Notes under the pieces: model-generated | What the model was told of the DNA's origin: nothing | The model's database searches: none | What the model saw: the letters and a program-made list of their open reading frames with translations, nothing else | Part shown: positions 1 through 6,340 of the stretch, one piece after another | Layout: every line of letters begins with the position of its first letter | How positions within the stretch are numbered: position 1 is the stretch's first letter | Assembly (NCBI GenBank): GCA_937902445.1 | Contig: CALELJ010000179.1 | Span: forward strand, 1 to 9,100 | DNA length: 9,100 nucleotides | Reading direction: 5' to 3' | DNA from: an uncultured Treponema sp. | GTDB lineage: Bacteria; Spirochaetota; Spirochaetia; Treponematales; Treponemataceae | Made by a program: the position numbers and the translations under genes

Positions 1-480
1 AAGCACGGAATGTTTGACCTTGATGGTGAAATAAAGGGCGACCTTGAAGTTGACCAGCACCACCTTATCGAGGATACAGGCATTGCCCTTGGCCAGCTTT
101 TTGCCAAGGCCCTTGGTGACTGCGCCGGAATCAACCGCACGGGATGCTTCATCTATCCGATGGACGAAAGCCTTCTTCAGGCTGCCGTAGACTTTGGCGG
201 ACGTCCTTTCTGCGTATGCAACGCCCAGCTTACAAACATTCCCTTGGTTTCAATAAATGAAGGCAAGGAAAGCAGCTTCCAGACAGACTGCTTTGAAGAC
301 TTCTGGCAGGGATTTGCAAACGGCGCAAAGTGCAACATCCACCTTGATACAATCCGTGGAAGAAGCGACCACCACAAGATGGAAGGACTTTTCAAGGCTG
401 CAGCCCGTGCCATCAGAAGCGCAACTGAAATTGACCCGAGACGTGGCGGAGAAATCCCTTCAACAAAAGGCGTGATTTGA
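1..480 (+). CDS. hisB: Imidazoleglycerol-phosphate dehydratase, 5'-truncated by window edge
   Basis: HisB dehydrates imidazoleglycerol phosphate to imidazoleacetol phosphate in cytosolic histidine biosynthesis. It uses two manganese ions bound by His/Glu clusters. The reading frame is open from base 1 (K-H-G-M-F-D-L), so the ATG at base 10 is an internal Met. The family is about 195-200 residues long; 159 are present, so roughly 35-40 N-terminal residues lie outside the window. Both metal-binding signatures are visible: HHLIED at window codons 20-25 and DHHKME near codons 123-128. The family's typical ending, EIDPR..G.IPSTKGVI, is also present. No HisB-type phosphatase domain can be seen in the part present. 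The stop codon lies inside the 5' arm of a long hairpin. Whether other his genes precede it cannot be seen. Confidence 0.96.
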   Translation, partial: KHGMFDLDGEIKGDLEVDQHHLIEDTGIALGQLFAKALGDCAGINRTGCFIYPMDESLLQAAVDFGGRPFCVCNAQLTNIPLVSINEGKESSFQTDCFEDFWQGFANGAKCNIHLDTIRGRSDHHKMEGLFKAAARAIRSATEIDPRRGGEIPSTKGVI

Positions 481-508
481 GAAAGTGCATCCATGCACTT
501 TCTCAAAT
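475..508 (+). terminator. Perfect 16-bp hairpin over the hisB stop codon
   Basis: The arms ATTTGAGAAAGTGCAT (475-490) and ATGCACTTTCTCAAAT (493-508) are perfect reverse complements separated only by CC. The hisB TGA (478-480) is within the left arm. Position and strength suggest a transcript 3' end or processing hairpin. However, no T-tract follows, so a classical Rho-independent terminator is not fully supported. Confidence 0.5.
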
Positions 509-510
509 TA

Positions 511-571
511 AGAGTATTGATTCGGCCGCAGTCCGCATCCGTTTTTGCGTTGCAAAAATCATCAATACTCT
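511..571. repeat. Second intergenic hairpin between hisB and lrp
   Basis: AGAGTATTGAT (511-521) is a perfect 11-bp inverted repeat of ATCAATACTCT (561-571). Inside the 39-base loop is a smaller stem, TTTTTGC (542-548) with GCAAAAA (552-558). With the preceding 16-bp hairpin it forms a tandem-hairpin unit. Right after the second arm, TCTCAAA (569-575) could alternatively pair with TTTGAGA (476-482) of the first hairpin, so alternative folds are possible. Confidence 0.5.
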
Positions 572-587
572 CAAACTAGATTGCTTG

Positions 588-623
588 TCCTATGACACGA
601 CCTCCTGTCGTGAATTAATAGGA
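588..623 (+). promoter_or_regulatory. Leader hairpin of the lrp-like gene with an anti-Shine-Dalgarno loop
   Basis: An outer stem TCCTAT (588-593)/ATAGGA (618-623) and an inner stem CACGAC (596-601)/GTCGTG (607-612) form a hairpin 22 bases before the ATG. The top of the stem and loop read ACCTCCT (600-606). Its ACCTC (600-604) is complementary to GAGGT (635-639), which contains the lrp ribosome binding site. The pairing is seen in sequence; any control of translation is inference. Confidence 0.35.
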
Positions 624-645
624 TGCAAAATATAGAGGTATTATT

Positions 646-1143
646 ATGGACAGTTCAGAAGAAATCTTGAATCTCCTTCGCGACAACGCAAGAATCAGCG
701 TTGAAGACATTTCTGCCATGACAAAAAAGTCTGTGGAAGAAGTTAAGGCTATCATGAGCAAGCTTGAAAAAGACGGCATCATCATGAAGTACGCGACCAT
801 AATCAACCCGGGAAAAGACGCGTCCGCGAAACAGAAAGTCCGCGCCGAAATAGAACTCCAGGTTCAGCCTGAAAGGGAACACGGTTTTGACGGAATCGCA
901 GACAGAATCTACAGATTCCCTCAGGTAAAATCCCTCTACCTTATGAGCGCAGACAACTATGACCTTAAGGTAGTTGTTGAAGGCGACAACAACCAGGAGA
1001 TCTTCAATTTCGTTGCAAAAAAACTTGCAACACTTCAGGGCGTGCGTGCAACTAGAACCCACTTCCTGATGCAGATTTATAAGGAAAACGACATCGTTTA
1101 TGTAGACGATGACCGCGACAACAGAGAAGCTTTCTCAAGCTAA
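646..1143 (+). CDS. Lrp/AsnC-family transcriptional regulator
   Basis: This is a 165-residue protein of the size of Lrp/AsnC (feast/famine) regulators. These are DNA-binding proteins that assemble as dimers or octamers and usually sense amino acids. Residues about 3-48 form the winged HTH (EEILNLLRDNARISVEDISAMT followed by a recognition helix and KLEKDGIIMKYATIINP). Residues about 65-146 match the RAM effector-binding domain (beta strands with LYLMSADNYDLKVVVEG and FVAKKLATLQGVRATRTHFLM). The acidic tail VDDDRDNREAFSS extends beyond the domain. The start is supported by AGAGG (634-638), 7 bases before the ATG. The next gene is an aminotransferase, a pairing common in Firmicutes and spirochaetes. 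This suggests it regulates that enzyme and perhaps itself, but its target and ligand are unknown. Confidence 0.9.
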   Translation: MDSSEEILNLLRDNARISVEDISAMTKKSVEEVKAIMSKLEKDGIIMKYATIINPGKDASAKQKVRAEIELQVQPEREHGFDGIADRIYRFPQVKSLYLMSADNYDLKVVVEGDNNQEIFNFVAKKLATLQGVRATRTHFLMQIYKENDIVYVDDDRDNREAFSS

Positions 1144-1145
1144 AG

Positions 1146-1179
1146 GACGAATTTCAAAAGTAAACTTTTGAAATTCGTC
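1146..1179 (+). terminator. Perfect 15-bp hairpin just after the lrp stop codon
   Basis: GACGAATTTCAAAAG (1146-1160) and CTTTTGAAATTCGTC (1165-1179) are perfect reverse complements with a TAAA loop, starting two bases after the TAA. As with the hairpin at the hisB stop, there is no T-tract, so termination, mRNA stabilisation or processing are all possible. Confidence 0.5.
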
Positions 1180-1180
1180 T

Positions 1181-1209
1181 ATCCAAGTCGCAAAACCTGC
1201 AACTTGGAT
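1181..1209. repeat. Second intergenic hairpin between lrp and the aminotransferase gene
   Basis: ATCCAAGT (1181-1188) pairs with ACTTGGAT (1202-1209). After one C/A mismatch the stem continues with GCA (1190-1192)/TGC (1198-1200), closing a 5-base loop. It follows the 15-bp hairpin directly and repeats the two-hairpin layout of the hisB-lrp gap, although the sequences differ. Confidence 0.5.
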
Positions 1210-1254
1210 CATAGCTTAATAAAATACATTTTTACTTAAAGGATTATAAAAATA

Positions 1255-2424
1255 ATGAATACAAGACCAGATAAATTCAGCTCACTTATGGAGAATACTC
1301 CACCAAGTGGCATCCGTAAATTTTTTGAAATGCTCATCGGCCACGATGATGTAATTTCCCTTTCTGTAGGCGAACCGGACTTCCCTACTCCATGGTGCAT
1401 CCGTGACGAAGCCTTCTACCATCTTGAAAAAGGACATACAAGCTATACTTCAAACTGGGGTCTCATCGAGCTCCGCGAAGAAATTGCAAAATACATGACA
1501 CGCTATGACCTTCACTACAATCCACAGAATGAAGTGCTCATCACTGTCGGCGCTTCGGAAGGTGTAGATGCAGTTCTCCGTGCAATCCTCAATCCTGGTG
1601 ATGAGATCATCATCTGCCAGCCTTGCTATGTAAACTATGTTCCACTTGCTGAACTCTGCCAGGTAAAGGCTATTCCAGTCGATACAAGCGTAAACGGCTA
1701 CTATCCTACAGCTGAACAGATTGAAAAGGCATGCACACCAAAGACAAAGGCCGTCATGATCTGTTCTCCAAACAATCCTACAGGAACAATGATTCCGCGC
1801 GATGAGCTTGAAAAGATTGCTGAAGTTGTAAAGAAGCATCAGATTTGGGTCATCAGCGACGAGATCTACTGCGAGCTTGCATACGACGGCAGCGAACACG
1901 TTTCCATCGGATCTTTCCCTGGAATGAAGGACTATACGATAATCCTCAACGGATTCTCAAAGTCTTTCGCAATGACAGGATGGAGAATCGGATACATTGC
2001 AGCTCCAAGCGATCTTCTTGGTCAGGTTGTAAAACTCCACGGATACAACACAATCTGTGCTCCAATCTTCAGCCAGTACGCCGCAGCAGAAGGACTTCGC
2101 AACAGCTGGGCAGAAGTTGAAAAGATGCGCGTAAGCTACCAGCAGAGGCGCAACCTCATGTACAAGGCATTCTGCGACATGGGACTTCCAGTTCCTGAGC
2201 CAACGGGAGCCTTCTACATGTTCCCGGACATTTCATCTACAGGACTTACTTCCGAAGAATTTGCAACACAGCTTTTCCAGAAATACAATGTTGCCGTAGT
2301 TCCGGGAAGCGTATTCGGTGCAGGTGGAGAAGGCCACATCCGCTGCTGTTACGCAACAGCCGTGGACAAGATCAAGATTGCCCTCGACAAGATTGCCGAA
2401 TTTGTAGCTGAACTAAAGAAATAA
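1255..2424 (+). CDS. PLP-dependent class I/II aminotransferase
   Basis: This cytosolic fold-type I aminotransferase transfers an amino group between an amino acid and a 2-oxo acid using pyridoxal phosphate. At 389 residues it has the usual family length. Visible motifs are SVGEPDFPTP (37-46), the SPNNPTG segment with Asn174, the PLP-binding SDEIY (Asp202, Tyr205), the Schiff-base lysine Lys236 in FSKSFAMTGWRIGY, and a C-terminal HIRCCYA whose Arg363 should bind the substrate carboxylate. No active-site residue appears lost. AAAGGA (1238-1243) lies 11 bases before the ATG. The substrate cannot be read from sequence; it is of the AspC/PatA-like type often labelled aspartate or aromatic aminotransferase. 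The Lrp-type gene upstream suggests control by amino-acid supply. Confidence 0.93.
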   Translation: MNTRPDKFSSLMENTPPSGIRKFFEMLIGHDDVISLSVGEPDFPTPWCIRDEAFYHLEKGHTSYTSNWGLIELREEIAKYMTRYDLHYNPQNEVLITVGASEGVDAVLRAILNPGDEIIICQPCYVNYVPLAELCQVKAIPVDTSVNGYYPTAEQIEKACTPKTKAVMICSPNNPTGTMIPRDELEKIAEVVKKHQIWVISDEIYCELAYDGSEHVSIGSFPGMKDYTIILNGFSKSFAMTGWRIGYIAAPSDLLGQVVKLHGYNTICAPIFSQYAAAEGLRNSWAEVEKMRVSYQQRRNLMYKAFCDMGLPVPEPTGAFYMFPDISSTGLTSEEFATQLFQKYNVAVVPGSVFGAGGEGHIRCCYATAVDKIKIALDKIAEFVAELKK

Positions 2425-2476
2425 CCGTTACCTACCGATAATCTACCTGGGAGAATTTATTTAAAGGTATTTAACG

Positions 2477-3817
2477 ATGTCATTTTTAATCGCAGCAGTC
2501 ATCATGATTGCCCTTGTGGCGGTTCTCACTTTATTCACCGGAAAGGGGAAAGGTGGTTCCGCAAAGGGCAATGCAAACAAGAACAAAGCTCAGATCATAA
2601 AGGAAGCAAACAAGCGCCTTGCAAAAAACCCTCACGACCCTCTTGGACTGGTTCCTCTTGGTGAGGTCTATTTTGACAGCCAGCTTTGGGACAAGGCCTT
2701 TTCCGTATACAGCGACCTTGTCAAGCTTGCCCTGGCAAAAAAAGACGGTTCCATCGACCTTTTCACTTCCTTTTTGAGACAGGGCATCACTGCCCTTAAA
2801 CTTGAAAAATTACCTGAGGCTACGCAAAGCCTTATCAATGCCACAAAAATGAATTCCGTTGCCTACGAACCAAACTATTACCTTGGACAGACAATGGTGA
2901 AGCTTGAGCAGTACGACAAGGCCATTCCGCTTTTCAAAAAAGCCCTTCTCGCAAATCCTGAGGCCACAGGCGTTTACCTTCAGCTTGGCCAGTGCTATTA
3001 CAATGCTAAGAAATACAGGGACAGCCTCCCATGTTTCAAAAAGGCACTGGATGAAGATCCTGGAAACAAGGAAGCCCTTTTTGACATGGCTGATGCGATG
3101 TCAAATGAAGGACACCCTGAAAAAGGAATCAAGGTATTCTTGCACCTTAGGGCTGATCCTGTGTATGGTCCAAGATCATGCCTCCAGGCCGGTCTGTACC
3201 ACCTTAAGACAAACGATGCCCATTCCGCAACAACAGATTTTGAAATCGGTCTCAAGCATGAAAATACTCCGCCTGAAATAAGGATTGAACTTGAGTACAA
3301 CCTTGCCCGCTGCTATTTTGAAAGCAACCAGATTGCCAAAGGACTTTCACAGCTAAAGTCGATCCGTTCAAAAAATGCAAACTACAAGGACGTCAATACA
3401 CTCATAAGCAGATACCAGGAATTGAGCCAGAACTCAAATCTTCAGATCTACATTTCCGCAAACTCAAGCGACTTTGTTACATTGTGCAGAAAGTTCATCA
3501 CAACAAAATACAGAAATTCTACAATCAAGATTCAAAGCATTGATGTTGATGTCCTTTACACGGACATTCTTGCCGAGATCTATTCGGCAAAGTGGGAAGA
3601 CGTGGCTCTGTTCCGTTTCTTCAGAACAACCGGTGCCACGGGAGAAATCTACGTGCGTGAATTCCACGGACACATGGGAGACGTAAAGGCCGCCCGAGGT
3701 TTCTGTATAAGTGCCGGAACATTCACTGAGGAAGCCCGCAAATACATAGACGGCCGCCCGATCGACCTTATCGAAAAGAACGACCTTACAAAGATTTTGA
3801 AACAGATTTCAATATGA
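2477..3817 (+). CDS. Membrane-anchored TPR protein with a degenerate Mrr-like C-terminal domain
   Basis: This 446-residue protein begins with one hydrophobic helix (residues about 2-21), then a basic Gly/Lys linker (22-38), so it is probably an N-terminally anchored membrane protein. Residues about 40-320 are helical TPR repeats, clearest at 131-161 (YYLGQTMVKLEQYDKAIPLFKKAL), 165-195 (YLQLGQCYYNAKKYRDSLPC) and 198-228. The last ~120 residues end in ARGFCISAGTFTEEARKYIDGRPIDLIEKNDLTKIL (406-441). This resembles the end of the Mrr_cat nuclease fold (typically G.LVT.G.FT.EA...A....I.LIDG..L..LL). The expected QxK of the nuclease core is replaced by LFRFFR (378-383), so catalysis is unlikely. 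Its role is unknown; TPRs suggest protein binding. AAAGG (2463-2467) lies 9 bases before the ATG, and 52 bases separate it from the aminotransferase gene. Confidence 0.85.
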   Translation: MSFLIAAVIMIALVAVLTLFTGKGKGGSAKGNANKNKAQIIKEANKRLAKNPHDPLGLVPLGEVYFDSQLWDKAFSVYSDLVKLALAKKDGSIDLFTSFLRQGITALKLEKLPEATQSLINATKMNSVAYEPNYYLGQTMVKLEQYDKAIPLFKKALLANPEATGVYLQLGQCYYNAKKYRDSLPCFKKALDEDPGNKEALFDMADAMSNEGHPEKGIKVFLHLRADPVYGPRSCLQAGLYHLKTNDAHSATTDFEIGLKHENTPPEIRIELEYNLARCYFESNQIAKGLSQLKSIRSKNANYKDVNTLISRYQELSQNSNLQIYISANSSDFVTLCRKFITTKYRNSTIKIQSIDVDVLYTDILAEIYSAKWEDVALFRFFRTTGATGEIYVREFHGHMGDVKAARGFCISAGTFTEEARKYIDGRPIDLIEKNDLTKILKQISI

Positions 3818-3825
3818 TGGAGGGG

Positions 3826-3915
3826 ATGTCCCGATAAAATAGTATGCTTCAGGATGGTTGAGCGTAGTCGAAACCACCATGCGTATCGGACATTTCGACA
3901 GGCTCAATGATCCTG
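3826..3915. repeat. Palindromic intergenic element, REP/MITE-like
   Basis: Nested inverted repeats are present: ATGTCCCGATA (3826-3836) against TATCGGACAT (3884-3893, one base shorter), CAGGAT (3850-3855) against ATCCTG (3910-3915), and TTGAGCGTAGTCGAAA (3858-3873) imperfectly against TTTCGACAGGCTCAA (3893-3907). From memory, TTGAGC..GTCGAAA and TTTCGACAGGCTCAA modules recur in intergenic repeats of many bacteria. No copy is seen elsewhere in this window, so calling it a dispersed repeat is inference. Confidence 0.5.
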
Positions 3916-3950
3916 GTCTGAATATTTACCGGTCATTTCTTTTATTTTTT
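3906..3950 (+). terminator. Terminator for the TPR gene at a convergent junction
   Basis: AATGA-T-CC-T-GG (3906-3916) pairs with CCGG-TCATT (3929-3937), giving 9 bp with two single-base bulges. It is followed by a T-rich run that continues to about 3956. It lies 88 bases after the TPR stop codon and shares its left arm with the palindromic element. The T-tract covers the stop codon of the opposing rsmG gene. Confidence 0.6.
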
Positions 3951-4588
3951 TATTTTCCAAAGACCACAAGATTTCTTTCGTGATCTTCAAGGAAAGGAAC
4001 CGTCAGCTTTATTTTTTCATATTCTGGAACAAGGAATTTTATCTCTTCCATCTCGGCAACAATTTTTTCTTCCCTGGCTTTGTAGGCCGCCAGAGTTCCG
4101 CCTTTCTTAAGCATCTTCAAAAGCCACTTCGTGATTTTTTTATCGAATGGATGGAAAGCACGGAAAACTTCCACATCAAAAATTTCCGGATCCACAAGGT
4201 CCACCTGCTTGCAAAGGATCCTTACATTTTTCAAGCCCATGGCCTTTACGGCACTCTCAAGAAATGCACAGCGTTTTTCCATGCGCTCAACAAGAGTGAA
4301 TTCTGCCATGGGAAAAGCAACGGCAAGAGGGATTCCTGGACAGCCGCCACCGGAACCTATGTCGCCAACCTGAGTTCCGGCTTTGATGAATTTTTCTAGG
4401 GCAGGAAATGCCGCAAGGGAATCAAGGACATGGTTCACATAAAGCTCATCCTCATTTTCCGCCTTCATCAGATTGTATGTTTTGTTGAATTCAAGAACAC
4501 AGCGGCAGTAAGTCTCAAGCTGCCCTACCTGTTCCGCAGAAAAATCCAATGACAGTTTTTTAAGGCCTTCGGAAAGTTTATCGTTCAT
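3950..4588 (-). CDS. rsmG: 16S rRNA (guanine(527)-N7)-methyltransferase RsmG
   Basis: RsmG (formerly GidB) methylates N7 of G527 in the 530 loop of 16S rRNA using S-adenosylmethionine. At 212 residues it matches the family (E. coli about 207). Visible features are FNKTYNLMKAENEDELYVNHVLDSLAA (34-60), the SAM-binding VGDIGSGGGCPGIPLA (74-89), acidic Glu101 after the following strand, a conserved RAF (143-145), KKGGTLAAYKAR (161-172) and the terminal ERNLVVF. The usual GSGAGFPG is here GSGGGCPG, a mild variation. AAGGA lies 6 bases before the ATG. The gene is last in a - strand run, 51 bases after the exported-protein gene, rather than beside mnmG as in many bacteria. In other species loss of rsmG gives low-level streptomycin resistance. 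Confidence 0.95.
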   Translation of the reverse strand: MNDKLSEGLKKLSLDFSAEQVGQLETYCRCVLEFNKTYNLMKAENEDELYVNHVLDSLAAFPALEKFIKAGTQVGDIGSGGGCPGIPLAVAFPMAEFTLVERMEKRCAFLESAVKAMGLKNVRILCKQVDLVDPEIFDVEVFRAFHPFDKKITKWLLKMLKKGGTLAAYKAREEKIVAEMEEIKFLVPEYEKIKLTVPFLEDHERNLVVFGK

Positions 4589-4639
4589 TTTTGTTCCTTT
4601 ATGAAAATTCTAAAAAAATGCGGTTGGCAAAAGATGCTT

Positions 4640-5536
4640 TTATTTTTCACCAAGATCGATGAGGAATTCCATTTTCCAGTCGTCATCATCCGTGCGCATG
4701 GTGACAAGATTTCCAGTACGGACCGCAGAAAGCTGCTGCCTTTTTGAAAGCTGATAAAGGAAAGAATATTCGTTGAGATAATCCTGGGTAACGGTTGCAG
4801 CCGCATTGTAATTTGTGGCGCCATGGTCACCCGCAGAATTCTTGAAAAGCATATGGAATGTTTCCGTGCGGTGCTTTCCATCACTCATGTACCGCCTGTC
4901 ACCAGTAACAAGAAAAGACCCGTCACGCTGAATGTCGGAGATGTAGATCTTGCCGCAGGTCTTGAGAATGTCGTAATCGTTCACGCTGAACCTGAGAATT
5001 TTTGAGGCCGCCTTTTCCGCTGCGGAAGTAAGGGTATTGCTTGAAACAACAGGTGCGGAAGCAACAATGGTCACAGGTTTTGCGGCAGGAATGTCCTTTG
5101 TATTTTTCTTGATCTCTTCTATTTCCAGAAGAACTTTCTCGAGGATGACTTTTGTATCGGATGTGGTCTGGGTAGTGTAAAGATTCCCGTTCAAGGCGGA
5201 ACCCGAAATGTTGCCTAGAAGTCCAAGGCTGCTCAAAGTTGAAATTTCAGATGCCGTAAGTGTCGATGCAAGATTTTTTCTGCTTTCTTTTTTTTCTTCT
5301 GATTCTCCTTCCTTTTTTTCCACCTTTCTGCTTTTATCCTGAACTTTTCTTCCGGTATAAATTCCCTGTGGAGAATAGGTTGGAACATAGAAGCCGTTTC
5401 CTATGGCCGGAGATGAAATTGTAGGCATGGCCGGAGAAGAGACTGAACCGATTCCACCGGCGGAGTTCTGGGCAGACAATCCCAATGCGACAACTGTCGA
5501 TGCGGCAAGAACTGCAATTTTCTTAGAGACTGGCAA
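4640..5536 (-). CDS. Exported protein of unknown function, TTG start
   Basis: I do not recognise this 298-residue protein. From the TTG at 5534-5536 it reads MPVSKKIAVLAASTVVALGLSAQNSAGG. This is a clean signal peptide with probable cleavage after Ala22 (LSA/QN), so it should be periplasmic or surface-exposed. No lipobox cysteine is seen. Residues 23-62 are rich in Ser, Pro and Gly, and 63-87 are strongly charged (K/E/R). Residues about 127-149 form an amphipathic, possibly coiled-coil helix (VILEKVLLEIEEIKKNTKDI). Residues 179-298 look like a compact domain (ILRFSVNDYDILKTCGKIYISDIQRDGSFLVTGDRRY). The frame is open upstream to an ATG at 5629, but GGAGG at 5543-5547 lies 6 bases before the TTG, and only this start puts the signal peptide at the N-terminus. 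It overlaps the upstream gene by 14 bases, implying translational coupling. Confidence 0.75.
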   Translation of the reverse strand: MPVSKKIAVLAASTVVALGLSAQNSAGGIGSVSSPAMPTISSPAIGNGFYVPTYSPQGIYTGRKVQDKSRKVEKKEGESEEKKESRKNLASTLTASEISTLSSLGLLGNISGSALNGNLYTTQTTSDTKVILEKVLLEIEEIKKNTKDIPAAKPVTIVASAPVVSSNTLTSAAEKAASKILRFSVNDYDILKTCGKIYISDIQRDGSFLVTGDRRYMSDGKHRTETFHMLFKNSAGDHGATNYNAAATVTQDYLNEYSFLYQLSKRQQLSAVRTGNLVTMRTDDDDWKMEFLIDLGEK

Positions 5537-6332
5537 GACTTTCCTCCACGAATTCAAGACGCTGTGTAAGTTCATTGATTGATTTTGTAAGACGTGCGCG
5601 TTCTTTTTCAAGTTTTTCCCTGGGATCAACTTCCTTTGCTTTTTTCTTCATCATGGCAATTACGCTGTCGGGACTTTTTCCGCTTTTGATAGCCTCTACT
5701 GCCTTTGCCTTTTCGTCGGCCTTTTTTATTCCGGCTACAATCTTCATGTTGTCATAGCCAAGGCTTGCATCTTCATCGGGAAGCATTCCGACTTTCTTTG
5801 CTGACTTGACTGTAGTGCGTGGAATCTGAAGAACACGGTCGATGTAATCCTCATAGCGGATGTTTGCCTGTTCACACAGTGCCTGTGCCTTGATCAGCGT
5901 GCGTCCAAGTTCGATCATTATCTGACCGTTAGGCTCGATGTATTTTTCCTTTATTTCCTGGGTGAGGGCTTCAAGTTCAGGTGAAAGGGTCATGTCCAGC
6001 TTGTAATAGCCCTTCTGCTCCGCAACCTCAAGAAGGGAATGAAACTTTGCCCAGAAGGCATTTGTATGGCTTCTTGCGGCATGAGGCGGTTCCTTTCCGC
6101 CGCTGGCAATGATGTCCTGCTCATTTATAAGATGATGTGTATATTCATGAATCGCTGTGTAAATCAGCTCGTTGTCTGTCTTGAAGTTCTTGTTGTGAAG
6201 AAGGATTTCCCTTGTGTCAGGTTTATAAAGGCCATTTACCCTTTTGCTGTCCTTTCCTGTCATGATGACAGTAAAATCCAGTTCAGAATTCTCAATATCC
6301 AGGAGCATTTCCTTGATTTTTTCGTTATCCAT
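5523..6332 (-). CDS. Putative zinc metalloprotein (HExxH) with C-terminal coiled coil
   Basis: This 269-residue protein is probably cytosolic, since no signal peptide or membrane helix is seen. Residues 57-68 (IYTAIHEYTHHL) contain HExxH (His62, Glu63, His66), the zinc-binding signature of gluzincin/SprT-like peptidases. His84 or His89, in HAARSHTNAFWAKFHSLLE, is a candidate further ligand, and the SHTNAFW spacing recalls the HG.EFW motif of SprT-like proteins. Residues about 136-183 (IMIELGRTLIKAQALCEQ...IPRTTVKSAKKVGML) look like a helical, HTH-like module similar to DUF3102-type sequences; this is weak. Residues about 235-267 are a charged coiled coil. Family and substrate are unidentified. 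The gene precedes and overlaps the exported-protein gene by 14 bases. It lacks a Shine-Dalgarno sequence and may be read from a leaderless mRNA. Confidence 0.75.
   Translation of the reverse strand: MDNEKIKEMLLDIENSELDFTVIMTGKDSKRVNGLYKPDTREILLHNKNFKTDNELIYTAIHEYTHHLINEQDIIASGGKEPPHAARSHTNAFWAKFHSLLEVAEQKGYYKLDMTLSPELEALTQEIKEKYIEPNGQIMIELGRTLIKAQALCEQANIRYEDYIDRVLQIPRTTVKSAKKVGMLPDEDASLGYDNMKIVAGIKKADEKAKAVEAIKSGKSPDSVIAMMKKKAKEVDPREKLEKERARLTKSINELTQRLEFVEESLASL
5543..5547 (-). promoter_or_regulatory. Ribosome binding site that decides the TTG start
   Basis: On the - strand GGAGG is followed by six bases (AAAGTC) and then TTG. It lies within the last codons of the upstream metalloprotein gene. 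The longer ATG-initiated reading at 5629 would add 31 residues that bury the signal peptide and overlap the upstream gene by about 107 bases. Confidence 0.75.
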
Positions 6333-6340
6333 AGGACAAG

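Noticed and set aside
10..12. ATG at base 10 as the start of hisB
   Set aside because: The frame is open to base 1, and the preceding K-H-G matches the conserved H-G before the F-D-L strand of IGPD, so this Met is internal.
481..645. A small RNA or CRISPR-like array in the hairpin-rich hisB-lrp gap
   Set aside because: There are no regularly spaced direct repeats, and no promoter with a T-tract-ended transcript could be supported. Only inverted repeats are seen.
1450..1899. - strand open frame of 149 codons inside the aminotransferase gene
   Set aside because: It is an antisense shadow of a well-supported enzyme. The Cys/Leu-rich translation shows no domain.
2425..2476. Possible terminator or promoter between the aminotransferase and TPR genes
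   Set aside because: No stable inverted repeat or convincing -35/-10 pair is visible in these 52 bases. Only the AAAGG ribosome binding site is clear.
2477..3817. Active Mrr-type restriction enzyme as part of a defence system
   Set aside because: The catalytic QxK is absent, the protein is membrane-anchored with TPR repeats, and no methylase or other defence gene is nearby.
5537..5629. ATG at 5629 as start of the exported protein
   Set aside because: It would bury the signal peptide and overlap the upstream gene by 107 bases. The TTG with GGAGG is better supported.
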